The notes under the pieces were generated by a model that searched no databases, was not told the origin of the DNA, and saw only the letters and a program-made list of their open reading frames with translations. Source: Nematostella vectensis (lineage: Eukaryota; Cnidaria; Anthozoa; Actiniaria; Edwardsiidae). From it: a DNA stretch of 64,000 bases. Below are positions 1 to 20,700 of this stretch, one piece after another (the stretch's first letter is position 1; each line of letters starts with the position of its first letter). The stretch lies in NCBI RefSeq assembly GCF_932526225.1, contig NC_064047.1, positions 4,773,501 through 4,837,500 on the forward strand. Reading direction: 5' to 3'. A program made the position numbers and the translations under genes.

Positions 1-924
1 AAGGCGTTTGGTGTTTTGATCAAGGCGTTTGGTGTTTTGATCAAGGCGTTTGGTGTTTTGATCAAGGCGTTTGGTGTTTTGATCAAGGCGTTCGGTGTTT
101 TGATCAAGGCGTTTGGTGTTTTGATCAAGGCGTTTGGTGTTTGATCAAGGCGTTTGGTATTTTGATCAAGGCGTTTGGTGTTTTGATCAAGGCGTTATGT
201 GTTTTGATCAAGGCGTTTGGTGTATTGATCAAGGCGTTATGTGTTTTGATCAAGGCGTTTGGTGTTTTGATCAAGGCGTTTGGTGTTTTGATCAAGGCGT
301 TATGTGTTTTGATCAAGGCGTTTGGTGTATTGATCAAGGCGTTATGTGTTTTGATCAAGGCGTTTGGTGTATTGATCAAGGCGTTTGGTATTTTGATCAA
401 GGCGTTATGTGTTTTGATCAAGGCGTTTGGTGTATTGATCAAGGCGTTTGGTATTTTGATCAAGGCGTTTGGTGTTTTGATCAAGGCGTTTGGTGTTTTG
501 ATCAAGGCGTTTGGTGTTTTGATCAAGGCGTTATGTGTTTTGATCAAGGCGTTTGGTGTTTTGATCAAGGCATTCGGTGTTTTGATCAAGGCGTTTGGTG
601 TTTTGATCAAGGCGTTTGGTGTATTGATCAAGGCGTTTGGTATTTTGATCAAGGCGTTCGGTGTTTTGATCAAGGCGTTTGGTGTTTTGATCAAGGCGTT
701 TGGTGTTTTGATCAAGGCGTTTGGTGTTTTTATCAAGGCGTTTGGTATTTTGATCAAGGCGTTCGGTGTTTTGATCAAGGCGTTATGTGTTTTGATCAAG
801 GCGTTTGGTGTTTTGATCAAGGCGTTTGGTGTTTTGATCAAGGCGTTTGGTGTTTTGATCAAGGCGTTTGGTGTTTTGATCAAGGCATTCGGTGTTTTGA
901 TCAAGGCGTTTGGTGTTTTGATCG
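1..924. repeat. 21-bp minisatellite array
   Basis: About 44 head-to-tail copies of a 21-bp unit (AAGGCGTTTGGTGTTTTGATC, with ttATg, ttCg and gtAt variants) run from the left edge to about 924, so the array probably continues outside. One copy near 126-145 is 20 bp long. Because 21 is a multiple of three, the array reads open in several frames on both strands (a 7-residue repeat). Those frames have no start context, splice sites or domains, and I do not regard them as genes. It lies upstream of the first visible ZUP1 exon, probably in an intron of that gene. Confidence 0.95.
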
Positions 925-1237
925 CGAAATTGGAAAGAGGAAAAAGGTCATTATGGACATTTCTTGCTTTTTTCTCTGAAATTTCTTTTCTTTTCCTTTT
1001 TTTTAAGTTTCAAGCAATGTCTTTTTTACAAGGGAATTTGAGCTCGCATTATAAAATAAACCTCTTGTTTGAGATGCCCACGGGAAGGAGGGAAGATTTC
1101 ACTGTTTGGTCTACTGATCTTTATTTTTCATTGTTCTTTTTATATTTATTTTTCATTTAGTCAAAGTACGCATGGTCCCGAGCATGTACATTAAATTCCA
1201 ATAAGTTTTCGGAGTCAACTTCTACCGCCTCGCGTTT

Positions 1238-1372
1238 ACCCGGTGTTTTTATAGCCGCCATCTTCGATTTTGAAGAAAAAACGCCCTTTCCTCCATTTTC
1301 ATTTTTGCTCAAAATCCAAGATGGCAGCTACGAATCCTTCGAGGCCGGTTATTCGCTATAAAAACACCGGGT
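1238..1372. mobile_element. Short inverted-repeat element (MITE-like)
   Basis: A perfect 18-bp inverted repeat, ACCCGGTGTTTTTATAGC at 1238-1255 and its complement at 1355-1372, bounds 135 bp. A second inner pair (GCCATCTT.GATTTTGA) is also inverted. No coding potential is seen. The layout is that of a non-autonomous DNA transposon; the family is not identified. Confidence 0.65.
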
Positions 1373-1430
1373 AACACCTGCATTGCAGGCTATGAGTTGG
1401 TATATCTAAGGTGTTTGCCAGCCTCTGATC

Positions 1431-1512
1431 TCTTATCAGTAGTTTAACTTTTTTACCAGGATTCGATAAATTCTTATCAGTAGTTTAATTTCTTTTACCA
1501 GGATTCGATAAA
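1431..1512 (+). repeat. Tandem duplication of a splice-acceptor region
   Basis: The segment TCTTATCAGTAGTTTAA...TTTTACCAGGATTCGATAAA occurs twice in a row (1431-1471 and 1472-1512, acceptors 42 bp apart). Each copy carries the polypyrimidine tract, the AG and the first codons of the next ZUP1 exon. Only the second copy continues into the open exon. Splicing at the first copy would meet TAA after about nine codons. Confidence 0.8.
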
Positions 1513-3458
1513 CAGGGTGCTGAGCAGCTGGGCTGCAAGTTGATTAACACTCGCAAGTGGATAGGCGCCACTGAGATAGCAGCTGTTCTCAGATCCCTGG
1601 GCATAAGGTGAATACACCTATTTCAAATAAGGTTGTCAGCGCAAACGGCGAATGGCAATTGCCGTTTTCGTTCTACGAACGAAAGTACCCATGGATCCCT
1701 TAAAAATATTTGCTACAAATTCAGAAAAATATAAATCAAACACACGACTATCCATTAAATTTAATTAATATGGTTTTGACATCGCTTGAGCTTATTTACC
1801 ACATTCATTTTCAAAAGGAATTACTACCCATAAGCACCTTTCGGTCGTAGAACTGCCATTTGGCGATTGCCATTCGCCGTTTGCGCTGACAACCTTATTT
1901 GAAATAGGTGAATGCATATCCTATCATTTAAGGGCAGTGAACGTATCCGTTATAACTGCACTTTTTATCAGTGCAGCCTGGTGTATGACCTACTTGTTAT
2001 TTTCAACATTCCCATAGGCCACCAGTCGCTATAAAACTCTTCAAAAATACACGGGCCGCGTCTATTCAAAACGACCGATTTCCCAAAAAAAATTGTAAGG
2101 CTTGATACTTAAACCCGATCTATTTATTAACAGCATATGATAGAAGGGTTTAACATTTTGTTATTGTACTACGGTCGCATTTTCCCAAACTTCGACCTTC
2201 GATCAATCTCAATTACAATCGGTTTGGGCAGGCTGGTTTGGGTTAACCTAGAATTACAATACAATAAGAATTCATGATATTTCTTTTTTGTAAACAGTCT
2301 TTTTGAATAGACGCGGGCCACCTTAAGACGCTTATTGTAGGTCATGCCAACTAGATCATTGGGAAGCAAGAAGTTTCTTGAAGGAATGCAGATTAACTAC
2401 CCCGTCCAAACGACTTCACTTTACGCATATTCGATTACATAATTATTCTAGCAACAAGACTGTACTAACAGATGTCTTCATACTGTGACTAGAACTAAGC
2501 TGATTGACTTCCATCGCGCGACTGGATGTGACGGCACACACCCAGAGATGTTCTCCTGGATCAAGCGTTACTTCAGCTGCGTCACGCCAGGCTTTGGAGG
2601 AGGAAGCTTGGCACTAGGTGGGCTTGAATCCGGGAACTTCAGACAGACGTCAAAGCCACCGCTGTACCTCCAGCATCAGGGTAGGCGCTGTTGTTGAAAT
2701 AGTCGACCTTGCGTAACCTGAATCTAGCGATATGGCAAGGGGAAGAAAAATGTCAATATTGGATAGGCAGCATCTTTACCATACAGTATATTCTGCTGTA
2801 ATGAACTGTAGTTGTTGTATTTGATCAGAAATTATCGCTACACTCTTTTTTTATAAGAGCGTCCAGCCTGAGCTTACCAAATTTTAAGAACATGCTAAGA
2901 ACATACCCAGGCTCAGATAGCAGAAAAATTTTTTTAATCCTGATGCATTCTAGAATGCAGAATGAAATATATATATATTGCTATTGATCATTTGTGTAAT
3001 TCCCTTCCTAATAATTCATTGGATATTATATTTTTATATACACTTTAAATTTAATAACATTGTTAAGAAGTTACTCAGAACGGCCAAGCCTCAACTTAAA
3101 ATTAGACGTTCTTATAATACAGAGTGTATACCAGTTCTATGGCTGGAATTGTAGGACAAGTGTTCATAATCTTAATATACTTTCATCCCCAGGTCACAGC
3201 CGGCTAGTGATAGGTGTCGAAGAGCATGCTGGGAAGGAGGGTGGCCTTTACCTTCTCCTCTTTGACCCCTCACACTCCGCCAAGCAGATGCAGTCCCTAC
3301 TTGATGACATCAAGGCCAGTAGCTCAGGCCTGAGGCATCTCCGTCGCTCACTCAAGCAGATGAGGTGTAAACAGTACCAGATAGTTTATGTGGATGGGGT
3401 GATGGATGCACAAGAGATGGAAAGAAGTAAATTTATGGACTCGACTCGTGTACCATAG
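1502..3458 (+). CDS. ZUP1: ZUP1-like K63-specific deubiquitinase, C-terminal exons
   Basis: Three exons at 1502-1607, 2493-2680 and 3193-3458 join in phase (2, 2 and 1 nt carried over) with canonical AG/GT borders and end at TAG 3456-3458. The joined 186 or so residues follow the end of the human ZUP1/ZUFSP peptidase domain as I remember it: FD.QGA.QL, KWIGATEI, a DFH..TG..GTHP block, KPP.YLQHQGHSR.VIG, then a hydrophobic strand ending in DP. Established knowledge: ZUP1 cleaves K63-linked ubiquitin chains and acts in genome stability. The His of the QHQGHSR block and the Asp of the FDP motif match the catalytic His and Asp of the family; the catalytic Cys and the zinc fingers would lie in exons left of this window. 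The first intron holds two inverted-repeat elements. The acceptor of the first exon is tandemly duplicated. The family call is strong; whether the copy is intact cannot be judged from this fragment. Confidence 0.88.
1615..1910. mobile_element. MITE with about 45-bp terminal inverted repeats, copy 1
   Basis: The left end CACCTATTTCAAATAAGG (1615-1632), continuing GTTGTCAGCGCAAACGGCGA, is mirrored by the right end that finishes at 1910. The element is about 296 bp, AT-rich inside and non-coding. It sits in a ZUP1 intron. A related, rearranged copy lies at 30571-31269. Confidence 0.8.
1983..2348. mobile_element. Imperfect inverted-repeat element
   Basis: GCGTCTATTCAAAA and a GTATGACCTAC-like end occur on the left (1983-2076). 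Their complements, TTTTGAATAGACGC and GTAGGTCATGC, occur on the right (2309-2348). The arms are gapped and diverged. No conserved coding sequence is seen; the short open frame inside on the minus strand has no recognisable domain. It also lies in the ZUP1 intron between the first two visible exons. Confidence 0.5.
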
Positions 3459-5833
<2,375 letters not shown>

Positions 5834-6197
5834 GTTGCAATGAATGCCACAGGAAACCCAAATACAAGTTTTGCGATCTATACAAAATAAGATTATTCAA
5901 ATGTTAAGTTTAATTAAATTAATATTAATGAACAATATACAATATACTTTTCCATGCTTTCTATATATGAATATTTCTTTTTTTTTTCGGATGTGGGAAA
6001 GAAGCCAAAATCAAAACCACAGGCCACCCAATAAATACTTAGCGATTTTAATCAGCGGACTCACAAGACGAACAACATGGCGGACGAACTCTCAAATGCG
6101 AACTTAAGTCAGATAACGCACTTCAACACTGAATAATGGCTTAAAATGTTTATCAGGCTGGATAACCTTGTGACTGTTTATAAAAACAGCACATGAG
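5834..6197. promoter_or_regulatory. Shared upstream region between divergent genes
   Basis: The ATG of the zinc-finger gene (minus, 5833) and the ATG of TFB1M (plus, 6198) face away from each other across 364 bp. The interval must contain both 5' UTRs and probably a bidirectional promoter. No TATA box at a convincing distance is visible. Both sides carry an ATGGCGGA start-like context (minus at 5833, plus at 6077). Confidence 0.5.
6077..6136 (+). other. Upstream ORF before TFB1M
   Basis: ATGGCGGACGAA opens a 19-codon frame ended by TAA at 6134-6136, which is 61 bp before the TFB1M start codon and in a different frame. If the transcript starts upstream of 6077 this would be a uORF that could dampen TFB1M translation. 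The start context (ACAACATGG) is good. Transcription start is unknown. Confidence 0.35.
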
Positions 6198-12942
<6,745 letters not shown>

Positions 12943-13155
12943 TACAGTCTACCGCTTTCATGTCGCCATGAATGGCGGCTTACGATAACCTCCGAGCATT
13001 GAAATAATTCGTCTGACGCGAGAAACGTACTATTTCCCTCTCGGACTATCAGAGACCTGGGCGCGACCGATGCCTAGTCTCCGTAATATTGATATTTTAG
13101 CCAAGAGTCAAACTGGGTTAACTAAACCGAGAATTATAATTTGTGAAGTATCTCT

Positions 13156-13270
13156 AGGAATTCTTTACCCTGGGTATCAGAGCCTCCAGACTTCTCTCGC
13201 GACATTTTGGCTAAGCGTCACTGGGCGAGAGAAATCTGGAGGCTCTGGTACCCAGGGAGGGAATTCTTGC
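13156..13270. mobile_element. Foldback hairpin element
   Basis: CCCTGGGTATCAGAGCCTCC (13168-13187) and the following AGACTTCTCTCGC are mirrored by GCGAGAGAAATCTGGAGGCT and CTGGTACCCAGGG (13225-13257). Outer bases (AGGAATTC / GAATTCTT) extend the stem. The loop is only about 25 bp, so RNA from either strand would form a strong hairpin. It lies about 210 bp beyond the TFB1M stop codon. A MITE is likely. Confidence 0.65.
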
Positions 13271-14744
13271 TCTTGGTACCTACGAATGCGTTTCCCACTG
13301 TATATGAAATCCTTTATATGTGAAGTCATCTTAAGATAACGGAGGGGCTTGAATATGCAAATATCCCTTATATACGCGCGTCCTGTTTGTAGGCAAGTTC
13401 TTCACTTAATGTGTGTGCTGTGCTATGATGACCATAGCATGTACCTTTGCTGTCGCTATGTGAACCTGGCTGCTATTATGAAAAAGTTCATGATTGGATG
13501 GTTGGGTAAGGTGGGTCTGTTGTAGTTACACCGCGAGTTCTAACGTCAGGCTCGATGCTCTGGGTGTTTGTTGACGATGACCTTCCTGATTCCATGTCAT
13601 CCTTCCCGAGGAGCCTTCTGTAACTTTTTTCCTCAAGGATCCAGGCAAGATAAGGAAGGATGTTTTCGTAAAGTTATTTATACCTCTCTTGACTGTTCTT
13701 TAAAGATGTGTAAAATATCAAGAAACTATTAAAGACATATCATAGTTCTCTTGACAATTGATTGAAGATCCACATGATAAATATAGCAAAAATTATTGGC
13801 TTTTGTGACGCTCATGCGGAAATTTCTTGTATTTATACGGTCCACCTCCCATTGCTTGAAATGAGCACAGACCACAAAACACAATTCCATGATATAGCCC
13901 TGTTTTTTAGGCCAACACACGAAAAACCATAGTGTACGTCTCCTGTGGCTTTTACATCAATGCCCTTTTCTTGTATGTGTAGTGATTTGGGTGTCCGTTC
14001 AAATATGCATTGATTTTGTGGTAGGATGCTGAGTTCTACATGGTGTTTCAAAACTTCGAATAACAAAGTGTCTAGGAACTTCTATTCTTGGGTCTTTCGT
14101 ATGAAAAATGCATTAAGTTTTTATCTTCTTAAGCGGGTCATCTCATTGCATAGGTTCTATGCTTCCTTGAAGTGCTATCGGTGTTTCAGATGTATTTGCT
14201 GCGCACTCTTCTCGCTTTTTTCGTTTATCAATCCCGCGAGCATCTCTGAAGGCCCCTCCTCCTCAAGAGGCTGGCGTAGAGAAGGTCTCAAGCAAGGGTT
14301 GATTTGAGTCAATTAACGCTTGGTCTTACACATAATTATTTAATGAATAGAGTGTTTGCTGAAGACTAGCATGCTGACCTGTCTGCTTGTTCTTCCGTAA
14401 ACAAGTCCTTTAATTTCCGAGAGCTTCGGTGCTTGGTTTACCAAGATGTATCTTGTTATTGGTGTTATACTTTGATCTCTTCGACTATCTTAATGTGCAA
14501 AGATTTCTGCTTGTCGTTCTAGGCATCCGTATTGTTATTTCAAGGAGGTGCTATTTCAATCCCTGGTGTGCTTAGTTATCTACTTGTCGTCCCAGACACC
14601 CGAAATGCTGATCTGATACGGTGTAAGTTCAGTCCCTGACGTGCTGAGGTGGTTTCTCCTTTGTTTTACACACCCATATCAGGTGTGATCAGGATGTGCT
14701 TGTTGTTCTACCGCATCAAATGTATCGCTACTCTGAGAAGGTGC
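13271..14744. other. Unannotated interval, probably 3' UTR of the minus-strand gene
   Basis: Between the hairpin and the stop codon of the first PAN plus fibrinogen-like gene I find no exon that I trust. Short open frames on the minus strand (13729-14066) resemble no family known to me. Confidence 0.45.
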
Positions 14745-17700
14745 TTATTCCAACTCCTGACCAAGCCACCATTGTGTCGTCGAGTCTTCGGTTGCTGTAC
14801 ACGAGAAATTACTATTGATATATTCATAAAAACCAAAGTTGTCTTCGCTACTAACACTATCAGATGTAGAAAAGCTGCAATAATTTTGAGAGGAATCGGT
14901 ATGCAGATGAAATTTGTCGGAGTGCCAGAGCGGGACTTTACAATTAGGTGTACTCGTTTGACACTGATTTTCTCGGATTCGGATCCGCTCTACTTCAAAG
15001 CACCTTCCATTGGCATCTTTTGTCATGATGTCAAATTTGGAGAGCCTCCCTACAAGGATATCTTTTGGCCATCCGTCAACTCTTTGGTCATACACACAGC
15101 CAGCCATGAATAACGTAGCATGTGCCCTGAGCTGGTTCATCCTCGTCTTAGAAAGACGATACTTCTCCCAAGACGGTTCATTCTCGTTGAAAGGAGCGTC
15201 TTTAAAAAAGGGCTTGTTTTCAAAATCATGTCTGTTTCTCAGTGCAAACGATTCGATCAGGGTCCATGCTCTTGTGTCTTCAAAAGCGCAATACATCTTA
15301 AATTCTGAGGTGTAGGTTCCATTCACTGGCTGAATTCCTCTTCTCTTGAAATCCAATAGTACGTCAAGGCACGTGAAAACGCAATAGAACTTGCGCTTTG
15401 GGTCAACGCATTGCTCTACGCATGCTCTTCCGTTAGGACACCGCTGTTGCTCACAGCAGCCGTTGCTGCAACCCTCTGATGACTGCTGAAATTTAAAAAA
15501 AAGGTTGAAAATTACAGAGAAAAATTAAGGTGGTTGAGGGGCATGTTTGTTTGTTTGTTTGAATGATTATTTGTTCATTCGTTTTTTTTTTATTTGTTTG
15601 TTTTCTTTCAGCTTATTTATTAGTAAATCAAACTTGGCTGTTGTTGTTTGATTGTTTTATTTGTTTGGTTATTAGTTTTTTTGATTATGTCTTCGTTTGT
15701 TTACTATATTTGTTTGTATTTTTTGCTTGCTTATTTGTTTGCTTATATGTTTGTTTGCTTGCTTTTTTTATCATTTCTTTGTTTGTTTGCTTATTTGTTT
15801 TTTTGTTTTTGCTTCATTTGTTTGTTAGTTTGCTTATGTTTGTTTGTTTGTTTGTTTGCTTGTTAGTTTGCTTTAGTTATTTGTTTGTTTGTTTTATTAG
15901 GTTTTTTTTGCTTATTCATTTGTCTGTTCTTGGGTGAGGTAGACCAGTAGCGACAAGGCCTCATGTTGATAATCCTAATGGCTTTCATTCCACCCAAAGT
16001 AATCAGAGCCTTACTTTATCTTGTTCAAGAAAGTCAATCACCCACTCCTTTGTTATTGTTAATCATTAAAAATACAGCGGTTAATTTGCAAAGAAGCTTC
16101 AAAATAACAATCTACGAATGAAGTCTGATATGTTATTGAGGATATTTAATTGAAAATATCATGGGTCCTTGCTTGCATTACCCGACTTAAATGGATGCTT
16201 TGTGTGACTCGCCATTAAGCGTAAAATGGCGGCGTGATTGGCCTTCTTTAACTCACCGGGTGGACGATTTTTTGGTGAAGGCGGTAGTAGTCATAACTCG
16301 AATTATCGACAAACTTCTCGGGTGTAGCGTCGTCTTTGTCTTGATCGAGAAGCTCGCATCTCTCTGTCGTTACCTGGAATGCTTGGCACCGGCAGTTGCG
16401 TGTGCACTGAAAAAAGCACCCCTCGGGACCGCCATCCAAGCTTACATTCCTGTATAATGAAACATCCAACATGTTATGTCAATTTGCTGCAACGCTGAAC
16501 AGGAGTTTTTACAACCAACGATTTTTTTTACTTTATTATTTGATATGCAGCTATATGCTTAGACATAAACAAATAGCAATTCCTTTTTCCTCCACTTCCA
16601 CGTCCAACAGCCTCCCTCCTTCTTTAACAGTCCCTCCTATCATTCCCTACCTATCCTCATCCTCCTATATCAACACTCATCCCCTATCCCTCCTAATCTC
16701 TCACTATACCTCTACCCCTCCTCATCCTGCTATATCACCTCTCGTCCGCTATCCCTCCTCATCTCTCACTGTACCTCTACCCCTCCGCATCCTGCTATAT
16801 CACCTCTCGTCCCTTATCCCTCCTTTTCTATAATTATAATTCTACCCCTCCTTGTCCTTCTATATCACCTCTAGTCCCCTATCCTTCCTCATCTCTCACT
16901 ATACCTCTACCCCTCGGCATCCGGCTATATCGCCTCTCGTCCCCTATCCCTCCTTTTCTATGATTATAATTCTATCCCTCCTTGTCCTGCTATATCACCT
17001 CTCGTCCCCTATCCCTCCTCATCTCTCACTATACCTCTACCCCTCCTCGTCCTGCTATATCACCTCTCGTCCCCTATCCCTCCTCATCTCTCACTATAGC
17101 TCTACCCCTCACTGTCCTTCTATATCGCCTCTCGTCCCCTATCCCCCCTTTTCTATAATTATAATTCTACCCCTCCTTGTCCTGCTATATCACCTCCCGT
17201 CCCCTATCCCTCCTCATCTCTCACTATACCTCTACCCCTCCTCGTACTGCTATATCAACACTCGTCCCCTATCCTTCCCCATCTCTCACTATACCTCTAT
17301 CCCTCCTTGTCCTGCTATATCAACACTCGTCCCCTATCCCTTCTCATCTCTCACTATAGCTCTACCCCTCACCGTCCTTCTATATCACCTCTCGTCCCCT
17401 ATCCCTCCTCATCTCTCGCTATACCTCTACCCCTCCTCGTCCTTCTATATCAACACTCGTCCCCTATCCCTCCTCATCTCTCGCTATACCTCTACCCCTC
17501 GTCGTACTGCTATATCACCTCTCGTCCCCCATCCCTCCTCATCTCTCACTGTGCCTTTACCACTCACCATCCTGCTATATCACCTCTCGTCCCCTATCCC
17601 TCCTCATCTCTCACTATACCTCTACCCCTCACCATCCTGCTATATCACCTATCGTCCCCTATCCCTCCTCATCTCTCACTATACCTCTAACCCTCCTCGT

Positions 17701-20700
17701 ACTGCTATATCACCTTTCGTCCCCTATCCCTCCTCATCTCTCACTATACCTCTACCCCTCACCATCCTGCTATATCACCTCTCGTCCCCTATCCATCCTC
17801 ATCTCTCACTATACCTCTACCACTCACCATCCTGCTATATCACCTCTCGTCCCCTATCCCTCCTCATCTCTCACTATAGCTCTACCCCTCACCGTCCTTC
17901 TATATCACCTCTCGTCCCCTATCCTTTCCCATCTCTCACTATACCTCTACCCCTCCTTGTCCTGCTATATCACCTCTCGTCCCCTATCCCTCCTCATCTC
18001 TCACTATACCCCTACCCCTCCTCGTCCTGCTATATCAACACTCGTCCCCTATCCCTCCTCATCTCTCACTATACCTCTACCCCTCACCATCCTGCTATAT
18101 CAACACTCGTCCCCTATCCCTCCTCATCTCTCACTATACCTCTACCCCTCCTCGTCCTGCTATATCAACACTCGTCCCCTATCCCTCCTCATCTCTCACT
18201 ATACCTCTACCCCTCCTCGTATTGCTATATCAACACTCGTCCCCTATCCCTCCTCATCTCTCGCTATACCTCTACCCCTCCTCGTCCTGCTATATCAACA
18301 CTCGTCCCCTATCCCTCCTCATCTCTCACTATACCTCTACCCCTCCTCGTACTGCTATATCAACACTCGTCCCCTTTCCCTCCTCATCTCTCGCTATACC
18401 TCTACCCCTCCTCGTACTGCTATATCAACACTCGTCCCCTATCCCTCCTCATCTCTAACTATACCTCTACCCCTCCTCGTACTGCTATATCAACACTCGT
18501 CCCCTATCCCTCCTCATCTCTCGCTATACCTCTACCCCTCCTTGTCCTGCTATATCACCTCTCATCCCCTATCCTTCCCCATCTCTCACTATACCTCTAC
18601 CCCTCCTTGTCCTGCTATATCACCTCTCGTTCCATATCCTTCCGCATCTCTCACTATATCTCTACCCCTCCTTGTCCTGCTATATCACCTCTCGTCCCCT
18701 ATCCTTCCCCATCTCTCACTATATCTCTACCCCTCCTTGTCCTGCTATATCACCTCTCGTCCCCAATCCCTCCCCATCTCTCACTATAACTCTACCCCTC
18801 ACCATCCTGCTATACCACCTCTCGTCCCCTATCCCTCCTCATCTCTGACTATACCTCTACCCCTCTTCGTCCTGCTATATCAACACTCGTCCCCTATCCC
18901 TCCTCATCTCTCACTATACCTCTACCACTCCTCGTCCAGCTATATCACCTCTCGTCCCCTATCCCTCCTCATCTCTCACTATACCTCTACCCCTCCTCGT
19001 CCTGCTATATCACCTCTCGTCCCCTATCCCTCCTCATCCCTCACTATACCTCTACCCCTCCTCGTCCTGCTATATCAACACTCGTCCCCTATCCCTCCTC
19101 ATCTCTCGCTATACCTCTACCCCTCCTTGTCCTGCTATATCAACACTCGTCCCCTATCCCTTCTCATCTCTTACTATAGCTCTACCCCTCACCGTCCTTC
19201 TATATCACCTCTCGTCCCCTATCCCTCCTCATCTCTCACTATACCTCTACCCCTCCTCGTCCTGCTATATCAACACTCGTCCCCTATCCCTCCTCATCTC
19301 TCGCTATACCTCTACCCCTCGTCGTACTGCTATATCACCTCTCGTCCCCCATCCCTCCTCATCTCTCACTGTGCCTTTACCACTCACCATCCTGCTATAT
19401 CACCTCTCGTCCCCTATCCCTCATCATCTCTCGATATACCTCTACCCCTCACCATCCTGCTATATCACCTATCGTCCCCTATCCCTCCTCATCTCTCACT
19501 ATACCTCTAACCCTCCTCGTACTGCTATATCACCTTTCGTCCCCTATCCCTCCTTATCTCTCACTATACCTCTACCCCTCACCATCCTGCTATATCACCT
19601 CTCGTCCCCTATCCATCCTCATCTCTCACTATACCTCTACCACTCACCATCCTGCTATATCACCTCTCGTCCCCTATCCCTCCTCATCTCTCACTATAGC
19701 TCTACCCCTCACCGTCCTTCTATATCACCTCTCGTCCCCTATCCTTTCCCATCTCTCACTATACCTCTACCCCTCCTTGTCCTGCTATATCACCTCTCGT
19801 CCCCTATCCCTCCTCATCTCTAACTATACCTCTACCCCTCCTCGTCCTGCTATATCAACACTCGTCCCCTATCCCTCCTCTTCTCTCACTATACCTCTAC
19901 CCCTCACCATCCTGCTATATCAACACTCGTCCCCTATCCCTCCTCATCTCTCACTATACCTCTACCCCTCCTCGTATTGCTATATCAACACTCGTCCCCT
20001 ATCCCTCCTCATCTCTCGCTATACCTCTACCCCTCCTCGTCCTGCTATATCAACACTCGTCCCCTATCCCTCCTCATCTCTCACTATACCTCTACCCCTC
20101 CTCGTACTGCTATATCAACACTCGTCCCCTTTCCCTCCTCATCTCTCGCTATACCTCTACCCCTCCTCGTACTGCTATATCAACACTCGTCCCCTTTCCC
20201 TCCTCATCTCTCGCTATACCTCTACCCCTCCTCGTACTGCTATATCAACACTCGTCCCCTATCCCTCCTCATCTCTCGCTATACCTCTACCCCTCCTTGT
20301 CCTGCTATATCACCTCTCGTCCCCTATCCTTCCCCATCTCTCACTATACCTCTACCCCTCCTTGTCCTGCTATATCACCTCTCGTTCCATATCCTTCCGC
20401 ATCTCTCACTATATCTCTACCCCTCCTTGTCCTGCTATATCACCACTCGTCCCCTATCCTTCCCCATCTCTCACTATATCTCTACCCCTCCTTGTCCTGC
20501 TATATCACCTCTCGTCCCCTATCCCCCCCCCATCTCTCACTATAACTCTACCCCTCACCATCCTGCTATACCACCTCTCGTCCCCTATCCCTCCTCATCT
20601 CTGACTATACCTCTACCCCTCTTCGTCCTGCTATATCAACACTCGTCCCCTATCCCTCCTCATCTCTCACTATACCTCTACCACTCCTCGTCCAGCTATA

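Noticed and set aside
125-1160. Long open frames with 7-residue repeats on both strands
   Set aside because: Direct result of a 21-bp tandem repeat without stop codons; no start context, domain or splice site.
13729-14066. Two overlapping minus-strand frames of 63 and 77 codons
   Set aside because: No domain, no splice sites that connect them to the neighbouring gene; probably 3' UTR.
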